From contig JAXJXP010000001.1 of NCBI GenBank assembly GCA_036307445.1, positions 1 to 61,789 of the forward strand: a DNA stretch of 61,789 nt. Direction: 5' to 3'. The position numbers and the translations under genes were made by a program. The notes beneath the pieces are model-generated. The model saw nothing but the letters and a program-made list of their open reading frames with translations, searched no databases and had not been told where the DNA came from. Origin of the DNA: HGM11525 sp036307445 (GTDB lineage: Bacteria; Bacillota; Clostridia; UBA1381). Below, one piece after another: positions 42,803-50,434 of the stretch. How positions within the stretch are numbered: the first letter of the stretch is position 1; every line of letters starts with the position of its first letter.

Positions 42803-43960
42803 ATGGATTTAATGATGAGAAGGGAATTAAGACGCAAAAAACGCAGACAAAAACGTATGCGTATTTTGCTTGTAATAGCGATAATTGCAGCGGTTATATT
42901 CGGAATGTGTATGGCTTTTGGCGGCGGAGGGGAAGAGCCTGCTGTGGCACCGATGCCTACCCCGGAGGCAACGCCTGAGGTTTCGGCAGAGCCGACACCC
43001 ACACCTAAACCCCAGACTGCAGACGAATTTATTGCGACAATGACACTGGATAAAAAGCTGATGCAGCTTTTTGTGCTTGATATTGATACTCTTACCGGAG
43101 TAGAGAATACAACACTCCACGGTAATACAAGTAAGAAGGTTATAAGTGAGAACCCGATAGGCGGAATTTTGTATGACGGCGGGAATATCGAGTCAAAGCC
43201 ACAGTTTGCAAGTATGCTTTCCAATCTCCAGACACAGTATAAAGAGGAAAACGGCTTTCCGGCATTTCTCGGAATATCAGAAGAGGGCGGGGAATTATCG
43301 CCGGGAGCGGCAGGAGGTTTGGGAACTGCTCAGGCGGCATTTTCAACCTTTGCCGAGGGCGAAAACTATGAGGGCGCATATACAGCAGGTAATGCTATCG
43401 GTAAGTATCTTGCGGCTGCCGGTATAAATATGAATCTTGCACCTAACTGTACTGTTTTGGAGGGGCTTGATGCGGAAACCTGCAGCTCGCTTGTTATATC
43501 TGCAGGCGACGGAATGTCTGCAGCCGGTGTAAAGCCTGTTTATAAGGCGTTTCCGGGCAGGGTTGTGTCAGGAAGCACAAAAGAGCAGATGGAGGTCAAT
43601 GAGATATTGCCCTTTACAGTTGCTATAAATTCGGGTGCGGAGCTTCTTATGGTATCAACTGCCGCGGCACCGGTAATTACAGGCGACAGCACGCCTTGTG
43701 CATTTTCTAAGGCTGCGGTAACAGACTATATCCGCACAAATCTCAACTTTGACGGAGTAGTTATAACAGAGGCACTTTTAAATACTTCGGATGATGCGGC
43801 AGTAATGGCGATTGAAGCGGGTTGCGACCTTTTGCTTCTGCCTAAAGATTACAGTGCAAGCATAGCAAGTCTTAAGAGTGCAATAGAGAGCGGGAGATTA
43901 ACAGAAGAAAGAATAAACGAGTCGGTAAGAAGAATACTAAGGCTGAAGCTCGGAATGTGA
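42803..43960 (+). CDS. Membrane-anchored GH3 (NagZ-like) domain, predicted inactive
   Basis: A 385-residue protein: very basic N-terminus, one membrane span (about 21-39), Pro/Thr/Glu-rich stalk (45-70), then a GH3 N-terminal barrel on the outside. The fold markers NPIGGILYDGGN, GINMNLAP and FDGVVIT are clear. The active site is not: DQEGG is SEEGG (159-163), KHFPGHGDT is KAFPGRVVS (248-256), and the nucleophile Asp of VITD is E323. The usual His/Asp dyad is absent. It may bind muropeptide or another sugar without cutting it. GGGGGT precedes the ATG. It is 24 bp upstream of rex, in the same transcript. Confidence 0.8.
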   Translation: MDLMMRRELRRKKRRQKRMRILLVIAIIAAVIFGMCMAFGGGGEEPAVAPMPTPEATPEVSAEPTPTPKPQTADEFIATMTLDKKLMQLFVLDIDTLTGVENTTLHGNTSKKVISENPIGGILYDGGNIESKPQFASMLSNLQTQYKEENGFPAFLGISEEGGELSPGAAGGLGTAQAAFSTFAEGENYEGAYTAGNAIGKYLAAAGINMNLAPNCTVLEGLDAETCSSLVISAGDGMSAAGVKPVYKAFPGRVVSGSTKEQMEVNEILPFTVAINSGAELLMVSTAAAPVITGDSTPCAFSKAAVTDYIRTNLNFDGVVITEALLNTSDDAAVMAIEAGCDLLLLPKDYSASIASLKSAIESGRLTEERINESVRRILRLKLGM

Positions 43961-43984
43961 TTTAGAAATAATGGAGGCATTTAA

Positions 43985-44623
43985 ATGAATTACAACGACA
44001 AAAAGGTTCCTGAGGTTGTAATAAAGCGGTTGCCAAGATATTACAGATATTTAGGAGAGCTTTTGAAGCAGGATATACACCGTATATCATCAAATGCTCT
44101 GAGCGAGAAGATGAAGGTTACGGCATCGCAGATAAGACAGGACTTTAATTACTTCGGCGGTTTCGGACAGCAGGGATACGGCTATAACGTGGAATATCTG
44201 CACAATGAAATCGGAAGAATACTTGGTCTTAAGGAAGGCTACAAAACAATAATAGTAGGTGCGGGATACTTAGGCCACGCCCTTGCAACACACGAAGGCT
44301 TTGAACGCAGAGGCTTTCATCTGTGTGCAATATTTGATAACGACCCAGATAAAATCGGCAAAGAGATTAACGGACGTGTTATTCAGGATATAGGCGCTAT
44401 GGAAAGATATGTTAAGGAAAACGGCATAGAAATAGCAATCCTCACCCTGCCTCGTGCAAATGTGGAGGAAACGGCTGAAAAGCTTTCGGACTGGGGAATT
44501 CAGGGCTTCTGGAATTTCTCTTATGCAGAGCTTAAGCTGAAAAATGATGTTGCGGTTGAGAATGTTCATCTTTCGGACAGCCTTATGACTTTGGCATACA
44601 AAATAAAGCAGGGGAATGATTAA
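43985..44623 (+). CDS. rex: Redox-sensing transcriptional repressor Rex
   Basis: A 212-residue repressor that reads the NADH/NAD+ ratio and controls fermentation genes. N-terminal winged helix (about 1-80; VPEVVIKRLPRYYRYL, VTASQIRQDFNYFG), then a Rossmann domain with VGAGYLGHAL (about 91-100) and a C-terminal domain-swap helix. GGAGG precedes the ATG. It is between the GH3-like gene and the P-loop/Asp23 gene. I did not find a clear Rex operator at its own promoter. Confidence 0.97.
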   Translation: MNYNDKKVPEVVIKRLPRYYRYLGELLKQDIHRISSNALSEKMKVTASQIRQDFNYFGGFGQQGYGYNVEYLHNEIGRILGLKEGYKTIIVGAGYLGHALATHEGFERRGFHLCAIFDNDPDKIGKEINGRVIQDIGAMERYVKENGIEIAILTLPRANVEETAEKLSDWGIQGFWNFSYAELKLKNDVAVENVHLSDSLMTLAYKIKQGND

Positions 44624-44624
44624 A

Positions 44625-45446
44625 ATGCGAACTATAGCATTTGTCGGACAGAGCGGAACGGGCAAAAGCCACAGGGCGAGCTTCGTTGCACGCATAAACG
44701 GCGCAGATGCAATAATTGACGATTCGCTTTTGGTATCTGGTGGGCGTGTTATTGCAGGAAAATCTGCCAAAAGAGCGCCGACTAAGATTGCGTCGGTAAG
44801 ACAAGCACTCTTTATTGACAAAAAATCTGCCTGGGAGATGACTGCCGCGATTAAGAAGCTTAATCCGGAGTGTATTATGATTCTTGGCACATCGGAAGCA
44901 ATGGTGGAAAAAATAGCACAGGCGCTTTCTCTTCCAAAGATAGAGAGGACTATAAGAATTGAAGATGTCGCTACGGCAGAAGAAATTGCCACAGCACAAA
45001 GAATAAGAAAAACGGAAGGAAAGCACATTATCCCTGTGCCTGCGTTTGAGATAAAGCAGGACTTTTCTGGATATTTTCTGCATCAGCTCAGAATTTTGCA
45101 AAAGAATATTATGTCACATGACGAGGAATACACAGAGGATAAAACTATTGTAAGACCGACATTTAGCTACCTGGGCGACTTTACAATATCGGATAATGTC
45201 ATTAAAAGTGCGGTTTGCCACGAGGCATTAAAGGACAGTGCAGTCAAGAAGGTATCTGTACTGGATATCCGCTCCACCGCTCACGGTGTGCACATAGACG
45301 TTTCAGTAGTTTTGAAATACGGTGTAAATATTCAGGACGCAAGCAGAAAAATTCAGGAACGGATAAGAAATGGTATAGAACGTAACACATCTATAAATGT
45401 ACGTCGTGTCCATATTTATGTAAAAAGCCTGCACCTTGACAGATAA
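44625..45446 (+). CDS. P-loop NTPase fused to an Asp23/Gls24-type domain
   Basis: A 273-residue protein. The N-terminal half has Walker A GQSGTGKS (about 7-14) and looks like a small kinase-type P-loop domain. The C-terminal quarter (about 180-270) matches Asp23/Gls24: GDFTISDNVIKSAV at its start and the VSVVLKYGVNIQDASRKIQERI stretch. Asp23-family proteins link to the membrane or envelope stress in Gram-positives; the fusion with an ATPase is uncharacterised to my knowledge. The ATG at 44625 fits GGGG at 10 nt spacing; an alternative ATG at 44616 overlaps rex. Last gene of the rex unit. Confidence 0.75.
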   Translation: MRTIAFVGQSGTGKSHRASFVARINGADAIIDDSLLVSGGRVIAGKSAKRAPTKIASVRQALFIDKKSAWEMTAAIKKLNPECIMILGTSEAMVEKIAQALSLPKIERTIRIEDVATAEEIATAQRIRKTEGKHIIPVPAFEIKQDFSGYFLHQLRILQKNIMSHDEEYTEDKTIVRPTFSYLGDFTISDNVIKSAVCHEALKDSAVKKVSVLDIRSTAHGVHIDVSVVLKYGVNIQDASRKIQERIRNGIERNTSINVRRVHIYVKSLHLDR

Positions 45447-45450
45447 TATA

Positions 45451-45479
45451 AAATTTATGCAGTATAATTGCATAAATTT
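45451..45479. promoter_or_regulatory. Inverted repeat ahead of the arg operon, possible operator or weak stop
   Basis: Perfect 11-bp arms AAATTTATGCA and TGCATAAATTT around a 7-nt spacer. TGCAT half-sites resemble ARG-box halves, but the spacing is not that of a standard box. It is AT-only at its base, so it makes a poor terminator. Confidence 0.4.
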
Positions 45480-45520
45480 CAATCTAAATGTTACAAAATA
45501 AAGAAAAAACATAAAAAAAT

Positions 45521-45550
45521 ATTGCATTTTTATTCAAATAGATGTATAAT
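45521..45550 (+). promoter_or_regulatory. arg operon promoter with overlapping ARG box
   Basis: TTGCAT (45522-45527), 17 bp, TATAAT (45545-45550). ATTGCATTTTTATTCAAA (45521-45538) differs by one base from the ArgR consensus WNTGAATWWWWATTCANW and covers the -35. This points to repression by ArgR with arginine. Confidence 0.7.
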
Positions 45551-45585
45551 TCTTGCATATTAATATTAAAGAGGGTAAAATTTAT

Positions 45586-46779
45586 ATGACATTGGAAGAA
45601 ATCAAAAGAATTGACAGTGAAAATTATATGAATACCTTTGGCTCAAGAACCGAGGTTGCGTTTGAGAGCGGAAAGGGAATGGAGCTTTATGCCACTGATG
45701 GCAGAGTGTTTAAGGATTTTTTGGGGGGGATAGCGGTTAATGCTTTGGGGCACAATCACCCCATACTCACAAAAGCACTTCACAATCAGGTGGATAAGGT
45801 TTTGCATACATCAAATCTTTATTACATAGAAAATCAGGCTCGCCTTGCCGAGAAGCTTGTTACAAGCACCTGTGCAGACAGAGCATTTTTCTGTTCTACG
45901 GGAGCAGAGGCTAACGAGGGCGCAATAAAGCTTGCGAAGATTTATCATTATAAAAAGGGAAACAAGAAATACGGAATTGTATCTCTTGACAAGTCCTTTC
46001 ACGGCAGAACTATTGCGACAGTTGCTGCAACAGGTCAGGAGAAATACCAGAAGCCATATAGACCTTTGCCCGAGGGCTTCAAGCAGGTGCCTGCAAATGA
46101 TATAGAGGCATTAAAGTCGGCGGCAGATGAGAATACTGCGGCAATACTTTTAGAGCCTATTCAGGGAGAGAGTGGAGTAAGACCTCTTGACAAGGCATAC
46201 TTAAAGGCGGTAAGAGAATACTGCGACGAAAAGGATATAGTTCTTATTTTCGATGAGGTTCAGACAGGAATGGGCAGAACAGGAAAGCTGTTTGCGTATA
46301 TGGATACAGGCGTTGAGCCGGATATATTCACATCGGCTAAGGCTTTGGGTGGCGGAGTTCCGATTGGTGCAGTATGTGCCAAGCAAAAATTCGCAGATGC
46401 CTTTGAGCCGGGCGACCACGGTACAACCTTTGGCGGAAACCCGCTTGCATGTGCGGCAGGCTTAGCGGTTTTTGAAGCTTTTGAAAAGGAAAGCCTTATT
46501 GAAAAAGCAGAGAAAATGGGCGAATATTTTATAGAAAGTCTTAATAGGCTTAAAGATAAACAGAATAGTATTAAAGAAGTGCGTGGAAAAGGTCTTTTGA
46601 TAGGTATTGAGATAGAAGAAGGTATTGCAAAGGACGTGTTTAACTGCCTGTTTGATATGGGATATTTGACAAGCCTTTGCGGAGGCACTACTATTCGTGT
46701 TGCACCGCCGTATATAATAACAAAGGAAGATATTGACGGATTTGTTGACGCTTTGGAAAAAGCATTGGAAAGGAAGTAA
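45586..46779 (+). CDS. argD: Acetylornithine aminotransferase
   Basis: A 397-residue class III PLP aminotransferase that makes N-acetylornithine from N-acetylglutamate semialdehyde. FCSTGAEANEGAIKLAK, FDEVQTGMGRTGK, SAKALGGGVPIGA (PLP lysine) and GDHGTTFGGNPLA are diagnostic. The ATG at 45586 has GAGGG upstream; the longer frame would start inside the promoter. First gene of argD-argF-GNAT-argC-argB, only 4 bp before argF. Confidence 0.95.
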   Translation: MTLEEIKRIDSENYMNTFGSRTEVAFESGKGMELYATDGRVFKDFLGGIAVNALGHNHPILTKALHNQVDKVLHTSNLYYIENQARLAEKLVTSTCADRAFFCSTGAEANEGAIKLAKIYHYKKGNKKYGIVSLDKSFHGRTIATVAATGQEKYQKPYRPLPEGFKQVPANDIEALKSAADENTAAILLEPIQGESGVRPLDKAYLKAVREYCDEKDIVLIFDEVQTGMGRTGKLFAYMDTGVEPDIFTSAKALGGGVPIGAVCAKQKFADAFEPGDHGTTFGGNPLACAAGLAVFEAFEKESLIEKAEKMGEYFIESLNRLKDKQNSIKEVRGKGLLIGIEIEEGIAKDVFNCLFDMGYLTSLCGGTTIRVAPPYIITKEDIDGFVDALEKALERK

Positions 46780-46783
46780 CAAA

Positions 46784-47701
46784 ATGAAGGATTTTATCAG
46801 CTTACACGATTGCAGTAAGGAAGAAATAGAGGCACTGTTGAAGCTTGCATTAAAGCTTAAGGATGAGCAGAAAAAGGGAATTAGCCATAATCACTTAAAG
46901 GGAAAGACTCTTGGTATGATTTTCACCAAGGCTTCTACCAGAACAAGAGTGTCCTTTGAGGTTGGTATGACACAGCTTGGCGGCTATCCGCTGTTTTTGT
47001 CTTCTGCTGACATTCAGCTCGGCAGGGGAGAAACAATCTATGATACAGCAAAGGTTTTAGAGCGTTACTTGGACGGTATTATGATAAGAACATTCTCGCA
47101 TCAGGATGTTTTGGATCTTGCGGAGCACGCAGAAATTCCTGTTATAAATGCACTTACCGATCTTTTGCATCCCTGTCAGGTGCTTGCAGATCTAGAGACA
47201 ATATATGAGCATAAGGGCAAATTAGAGGGCTTGAAGCTTGCATATGTGGGCGATGGCAACAATATGACCAACTCGCTTATGTACGGCTGCGCAAAGATGG
47301 GACTTGACTGTGCTGTTGCAACTCCTAAAGGCTACGAGCCAAACGGTATGGTAACAGAGCTTGCAAAGTCAGATTTTGCTAAAAGCGGCGCAACACTTAC
47401 TATAACCAACGACCCTGTTGAAGCGGTCAAGAACGCAGACATTATCTACACAGATACTTGGGTAAGTATGGGACAGGAGAGTGAAAAGGCGGAAAGAATT
47501 AAGCTGTTCGAGGGCTTTCAGGTTGACGAAAAGCTTGCCGCAAACGCAAAGGACGATTATGTATTTATGCACTGCCTGCCTGCATACCGCGGGTTTGAAG
47601 TGTCGGAGGGAGTTATTGACGGAAAACACTCCATAATCTTCGACGAGGCAGAAAACAGACTCCATGCTCAAAAGGCTGTAATGGTTACATTAATGTCTTA
47701 A
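46784..47701 (+). CDS. argF: Ornithine carbamoyltransferase
   Basis: A 305-residue enzyme that makes citrulline from ornithine and carbamoyl phosphate. STRTRVSFEVGM (carbamoyl phosphate site), HPCQVLADL, and HCLPAYRG near the end are family motifs. Start at 46784; AAGGAAG lies 8 nt upstream. The partner genes argG and argH are not in the window, nor is carAB. Confidence 0.97.
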   Translation: MKDFISLHDCSKEEIEALLKLALKLKDEQKKGISHNHLKGKTLGMIFTKASTRTRVSFEVGMTQLGGYPLFLSSADIQLGRGETIYDTAKVLERYLDGIMIRTFSHQDVLDLAEHAEIPVINALTDLLHPCQVLADLETIYEHKGKLEGLKLAYVGDGNNMTNSLMYGCAKMGLDCAVATPKGYEPNGMVTELAKSDFAKSGATLTITNDPVEAVKNADIIYTDTWVSMGQESEKAERIKLFEGFQVDEKLAANAKDDYVFMHCLPAYRGFEVSEGVIDGKHSIIFDEAENRLHAQKAVMVTLMS

Positions 47702-47711
47702 GGGGTACTTT

Positions 47712-48197
47712 ATGGAATACTTAAAATCATACTTCCATGTGCGTTCTGCTACATATGACGATATTGAGGCGATACAAAGCATTGTCCGTGAGGCGTTTAT
47801 AAAATATGCTGAGATGTCGGAGGCGGCAGAGCCGGAAGCACTTAAGGAAACGGTTAAAGATATAAAAAAGGATATTGACACCAAAATAGTTTTAATTGCC
47901 GAGCGGGACAATGTTCCTGTCGGCAGTGTGAGAGTCGAGATTAACGAGGAAACGAAAACGGCATACCTGAGCCGTTTTGCAGTTAAGGTAAGCTCTCAGA
48001 ATAACGGAATCGGTAAATCGCTGATGAATCTGGTTGACGAAATAATGATAAAGCACGGGGTAAAGAGCATAAGCCTTCACACCGACTCAAAGCTTACACC
48101 GCTCATTCGTTTTTATTACGGCAGAGGGTTCTATATTGATTCGGTTGATAAGTCAAAGGGTTATGTCCGTGCGTGTCTGGTTAAGGAATATAAATGA
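47712..48197 (+). CDS. GNAT-family N-acetyltransferase within the arg operon
   Basis: A 161-residue GNAT protein. VRSATYDDIEAIQSIVREAF opens the fold, YLSRFAVKVSSQNNGIGKSLM contains the acetyl-CoA loop (QNNGIG), and PLIRFYYGRGF is the usual last motif. It is 10 bp after argF and 19 bp before argC. Its place makes a short-form N-acetylglutamate synthase possible, as no argJ or argA is seen in the operon; the substrate cannot be read from sequence, and a general amine acetylase is equally possible. Confidence 0.82.
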   Translation: MEYLKSYFHVRSATYDDIEAIQSIVREAFIKYAEMSEAAEPEALKETVKDIKKDIDTKIVLIAERDNVPVGSVRVEINEETKTAYLSRFAVKVSSQNNGIGKSLMNLVDEIMIKHGVKSISLHTDSKLTPLIRFYYGRGFYIDSVDKSKGYVRACLVKEYK

Positions 48198-48216
48198 CGA
48201 AAGGGTTGAAATAATA

Positions 48217-49254
48217 ATGATTAAGGTAGCGGTGCTTGGAGCGACAGGCTATGCAGGAATTGAGCTTGTAAGACTTCTTTCAAGACATCCTGAGGTTTCT
48301 TTGGAGCTTTTAGGCTCAAAGAGCTTTGCAGGCGAGAAGATAAGCGATGTTTACCAGAACTTCAGAACAATACTCGATAAGGAGTGTGAGGAAGCTGATG
48401 TTGAGGCGGCAGCTAAATGCGATGTTGCATTTACAGCACTTCCGCACGGTGCATCCAAGACGGTTATACCTGCACTTCTTGATGCGGGCTTGAAGGTTAT
48501 AGACCTTAGCGGCGACTACCGTTATGATGATGCAAAGGTTTATGAAGAATGGTATAATGAGCCTCATTCATCGCCCGAGCTTTTGAAGGAGTCGGTTTAC
48601 GGACTTTGTGAGCTGCACCGTGATAAAATCAAAGGAGCACGCCTAATCGGAAACCCCGGCTGCTATACAACCTGTTCTATTCTGGGCGCAACACCGCTAT
48701 TGGCAAGGGGTATAGCAGACGATAAGAATATTATAATTGATGCAAAATCAGGTGTTACAGGTGCAGGCAGAAGCCTTTCGTTGCAGACACATTTCTGTGA
48801 ATGTACCGAAAACTCCAAGGCATATAAGGTGGCAACCCACCGCCACACCTCAGAAATTGAGCAGGAGCTTTCCAATGTGGCAGGAAAACCGATTATGCTT
48901 TCATTTACACCGCATTTAATTCCGCAAAAAAGAGGAATACTTGCGACAATCTATATGAATTTGACTAAAGATATTTCTGCAGATGAGTTGCAGAAGATTT
49001 ATGAGGATTATTATAAGGGCGAGTACTTTGTTCGTGTAATGCCGAAGGGCAAGCTCCCCGAAACAAAGCACGTTGCAGGCTCGAACTTTGTCGATATAGG
49101 CATTGTAAAGGATGAAAGATTAAACCGCGCTGTTGTGGTTTCTGCACTTGACAATATCGTAAAGGGTGCAGCAGGTCAGGCTGTGCAGAATATGAACCTG
49201 ATGTTTGGGTTGGACGAAAAGACAGGTCTTGACTTCGCAGGCTTTTATTTATAA
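48217..49254 (+). CDS. argC: N-acetyl-gamma-glutamyl-phosphate reductase
   Basis: A 345-residue NADPH-dependent reductase that makes N-acetylglutamate semialdehyde. VLGATGYAGIELVRLL (cofactor loop), FTALPHGAS, the catalytic cysteine in GNPGCYTT and KSGVTGAGR are present. The start is the ATG at 48217 (AAAGGG upstream); earlier in-frame codons overlap the GNAT gene. A 211-bp gap with a foldback element separates it from argB. Confidence 0.96.
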   Translation: MIKVAVLGATGYAGIELVRLLSRHPEVSLELLGSKSFAGEKISDVYQNFRTILDKECEEADVEAAAKCDVAFTALPHGASKTVIPALLDAGLKVIDLSGDYRYDDAKVYEEWYNEPHSSPELLKESVYGLCELHRDKIKGARLIGNPGCYTTCSILGATPLLARGIADDKNIIIDAKSGVTGAGRSLSLQTHFCECTENSKAYKVATHRHTSEIEQELSNVAGKPIMLSFTPHLIPQKRGILATIYMNLTKDISADELQKIYEDYYKGEYFVRVMPKGKLPETKHVAGSNFVDIGIVKDERLNRAVVVSALDNIVKGAAGQAVQNMNLMFGLDEKTGLDFAGFYL

Positions 49255-49262
49255 TCTTGGTT

Positions 49263-49420
49263 AGAATCGCTCATCTTACCGTTTTTTTGCTTGGGGCAGT
49301 ACACTCAATGATTACAATCAACAAGTTGATTGCACTAATTCGATTAACCAAATCGCAGATTTGGAATCTCATTGAGCGGCACCGCTCGCTGCAAAACGGC
49401 AATCTAAACGATTTTTCCTC
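49263..49420. repeat. Foldback (MITE-like) element between argC and argB
   Basis: Imperfect inverted repeat: left arm 49263-49311, right arm 49369-49420, with the perfect part CTCAATGA (49304-49311)/TCATTGAG (49369-49376) and outer matches AATCG, CCGTTTT and GC. Between the arms are two hairpins: CAATCAAC/GTTGATTG (49315-49332) and CCAAATC/GATTTGG (49348-49364). No convincing gene is inside; the 61-codon frame across it starts with TTG without a ribosome site. Confidence 0.6.
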
Positions 49421-49465
49421 AAGATTGGGAGGATTATTTTAAAATATGTAAGGAGAAAAACAAAA

Positions 49466-50338
49466 ATGGAAGAACTAATTAAAAAAGCAGGGATACTGAT
49501 TGATGCCCTGCCGTACATACAGAAATTTTCCGGAAAAACAATCATCATCAAATACGGCGGAAACGCAATGATAAATCAGGAGCTTAAAAACTCTGTTATG
49601 GAGGATATAACACTCCTTAAGTTCGTAGGACTTAACCCGATAGTCGTACACGGCGGCGGCCCTGATATATCTGCGGCTTTGGACAAAAACGGTGTTAAAT
49701 CGCAGTTTATAAACGGACTTCGTGTAACCGATGCAGAGACAATGAGGATTGCACAGCAGGTATTGGTCGGCAAGACCAATAAGGAGATTGTATCGCTTCT
49801 TAACTGCAAGGGCGCAAGAGCTATGGGTGTCTGCGGAATTGACGGTGCATTCATAAAGTGCAAAAAGCAGGAAATGGTAGTAGACGGTAAAAAGGTTGAT
49901 TTGGGCTTTGTCGGTGATATTGTCGAGGTTGACCCACATATGCTTTACAGCGTAATACACGATGGTTATATCCCTGTAATTGCACCAATTGGAATGGACG
50001 AGGATGGCAACTCCTATAACATTAATGCAGACAACGTTGCGGCTGCAGTTGCGGCGGCAACCTCTGCTGAAAAGCTTATCCTTTTAACCGACGTTGAGGG
50101 AGTTAAGGACGCAAACGGCGACATTGTATATGAAGCTGAAGGCGAAGAGTTTTTCCGTATGATAAAGGACGGAATTATAACAGGCGGTATGATACCCAAG
50201 GTTACAGGCTGCCTCGATGCAATCGCTGCAGGAGTCAGGGGTGTTCATATCATAGACGGCAGAATCCCGCACTGCTTACTCCTTGAAATATTTACCAAAT
50301 CAGGAATAGGAACACTCATTAAGAGTGAAAATTATTAA
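49466..50338 (+). CDS. argB: Acetylglutamate kinase
   Basis: A 290-residue amino-acid kinase that phosphorylates N-acetylglutamate. KYGGNAM, VHGGGPDISAAL and NINADNVAAAVA, with the late GGMIPKVTGCLDAI, are characteristic. The N-terminal helix before KYGG (about 1-25) is the type found in arginine-sensitive hexameric kinases, so feedback by arginine is likely. AAGGAG lies 10 nt before the ATG. Last gene of the operon. Confidence 0.97.
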   Translation: MEELIKKAGILIDALPYIQKFSGKTIIIKYGGNAMINQELKNSVMEDITLLKFVGLNPIVVHGGGPDISAALDKNGVKSQFINGLRVTDAETMRIAQQVLVGKTNKEIVSLLNCKGARAMGVCGIDGAFIKCKKQEMVVDGKKVDLGFVGDIVEVDPHMLYSVIHDGYIPVIAPIGMDEDGNSYNINADNVAAAVAAATSAEKLILLTDVEGVKDANGDIVYEAEGEEFFRMIKDGIITGGMIPKVTGCLDAIAAGVRGVHIIDGRIPHCLLLEIFTKSGIGTLIKSENY

Positions 50339-50349
50339 ATGAATGGTTC

Positions 50350-50378
50350 TTGACAATTATTGTTACTGATGTTATAAT
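50350..50378 (+). promoter_or_regulatory. Promoter of the second SLH protein gene
   Basis: TTGACA (50350-50355), 17 bp, TATAAT (50373-50378), 56 bp before the start codon. Confidence 0.88.
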
Positions 50379-50434
50379 TTATAATACGAATATTCACATA
50401 TTTAGGTATGGAATGTATAGGAGAGTGAATTGAT

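Noticed and set aside
49304..49376. Cloverleaf-like fold (outer stem with two arms) considered as a tRNA
   Set aside because: No T-loop GTTCRA, no D-loop pattern and no 7-bp acceptor stem; the wider inverted repeat explains it better as a foldback element.
49257..49442. 61-codon frame between argC and argB
   Set aside because: Starts with TTG without a ribosome site, runs across an inverted repeat, and has no recognisable domain.
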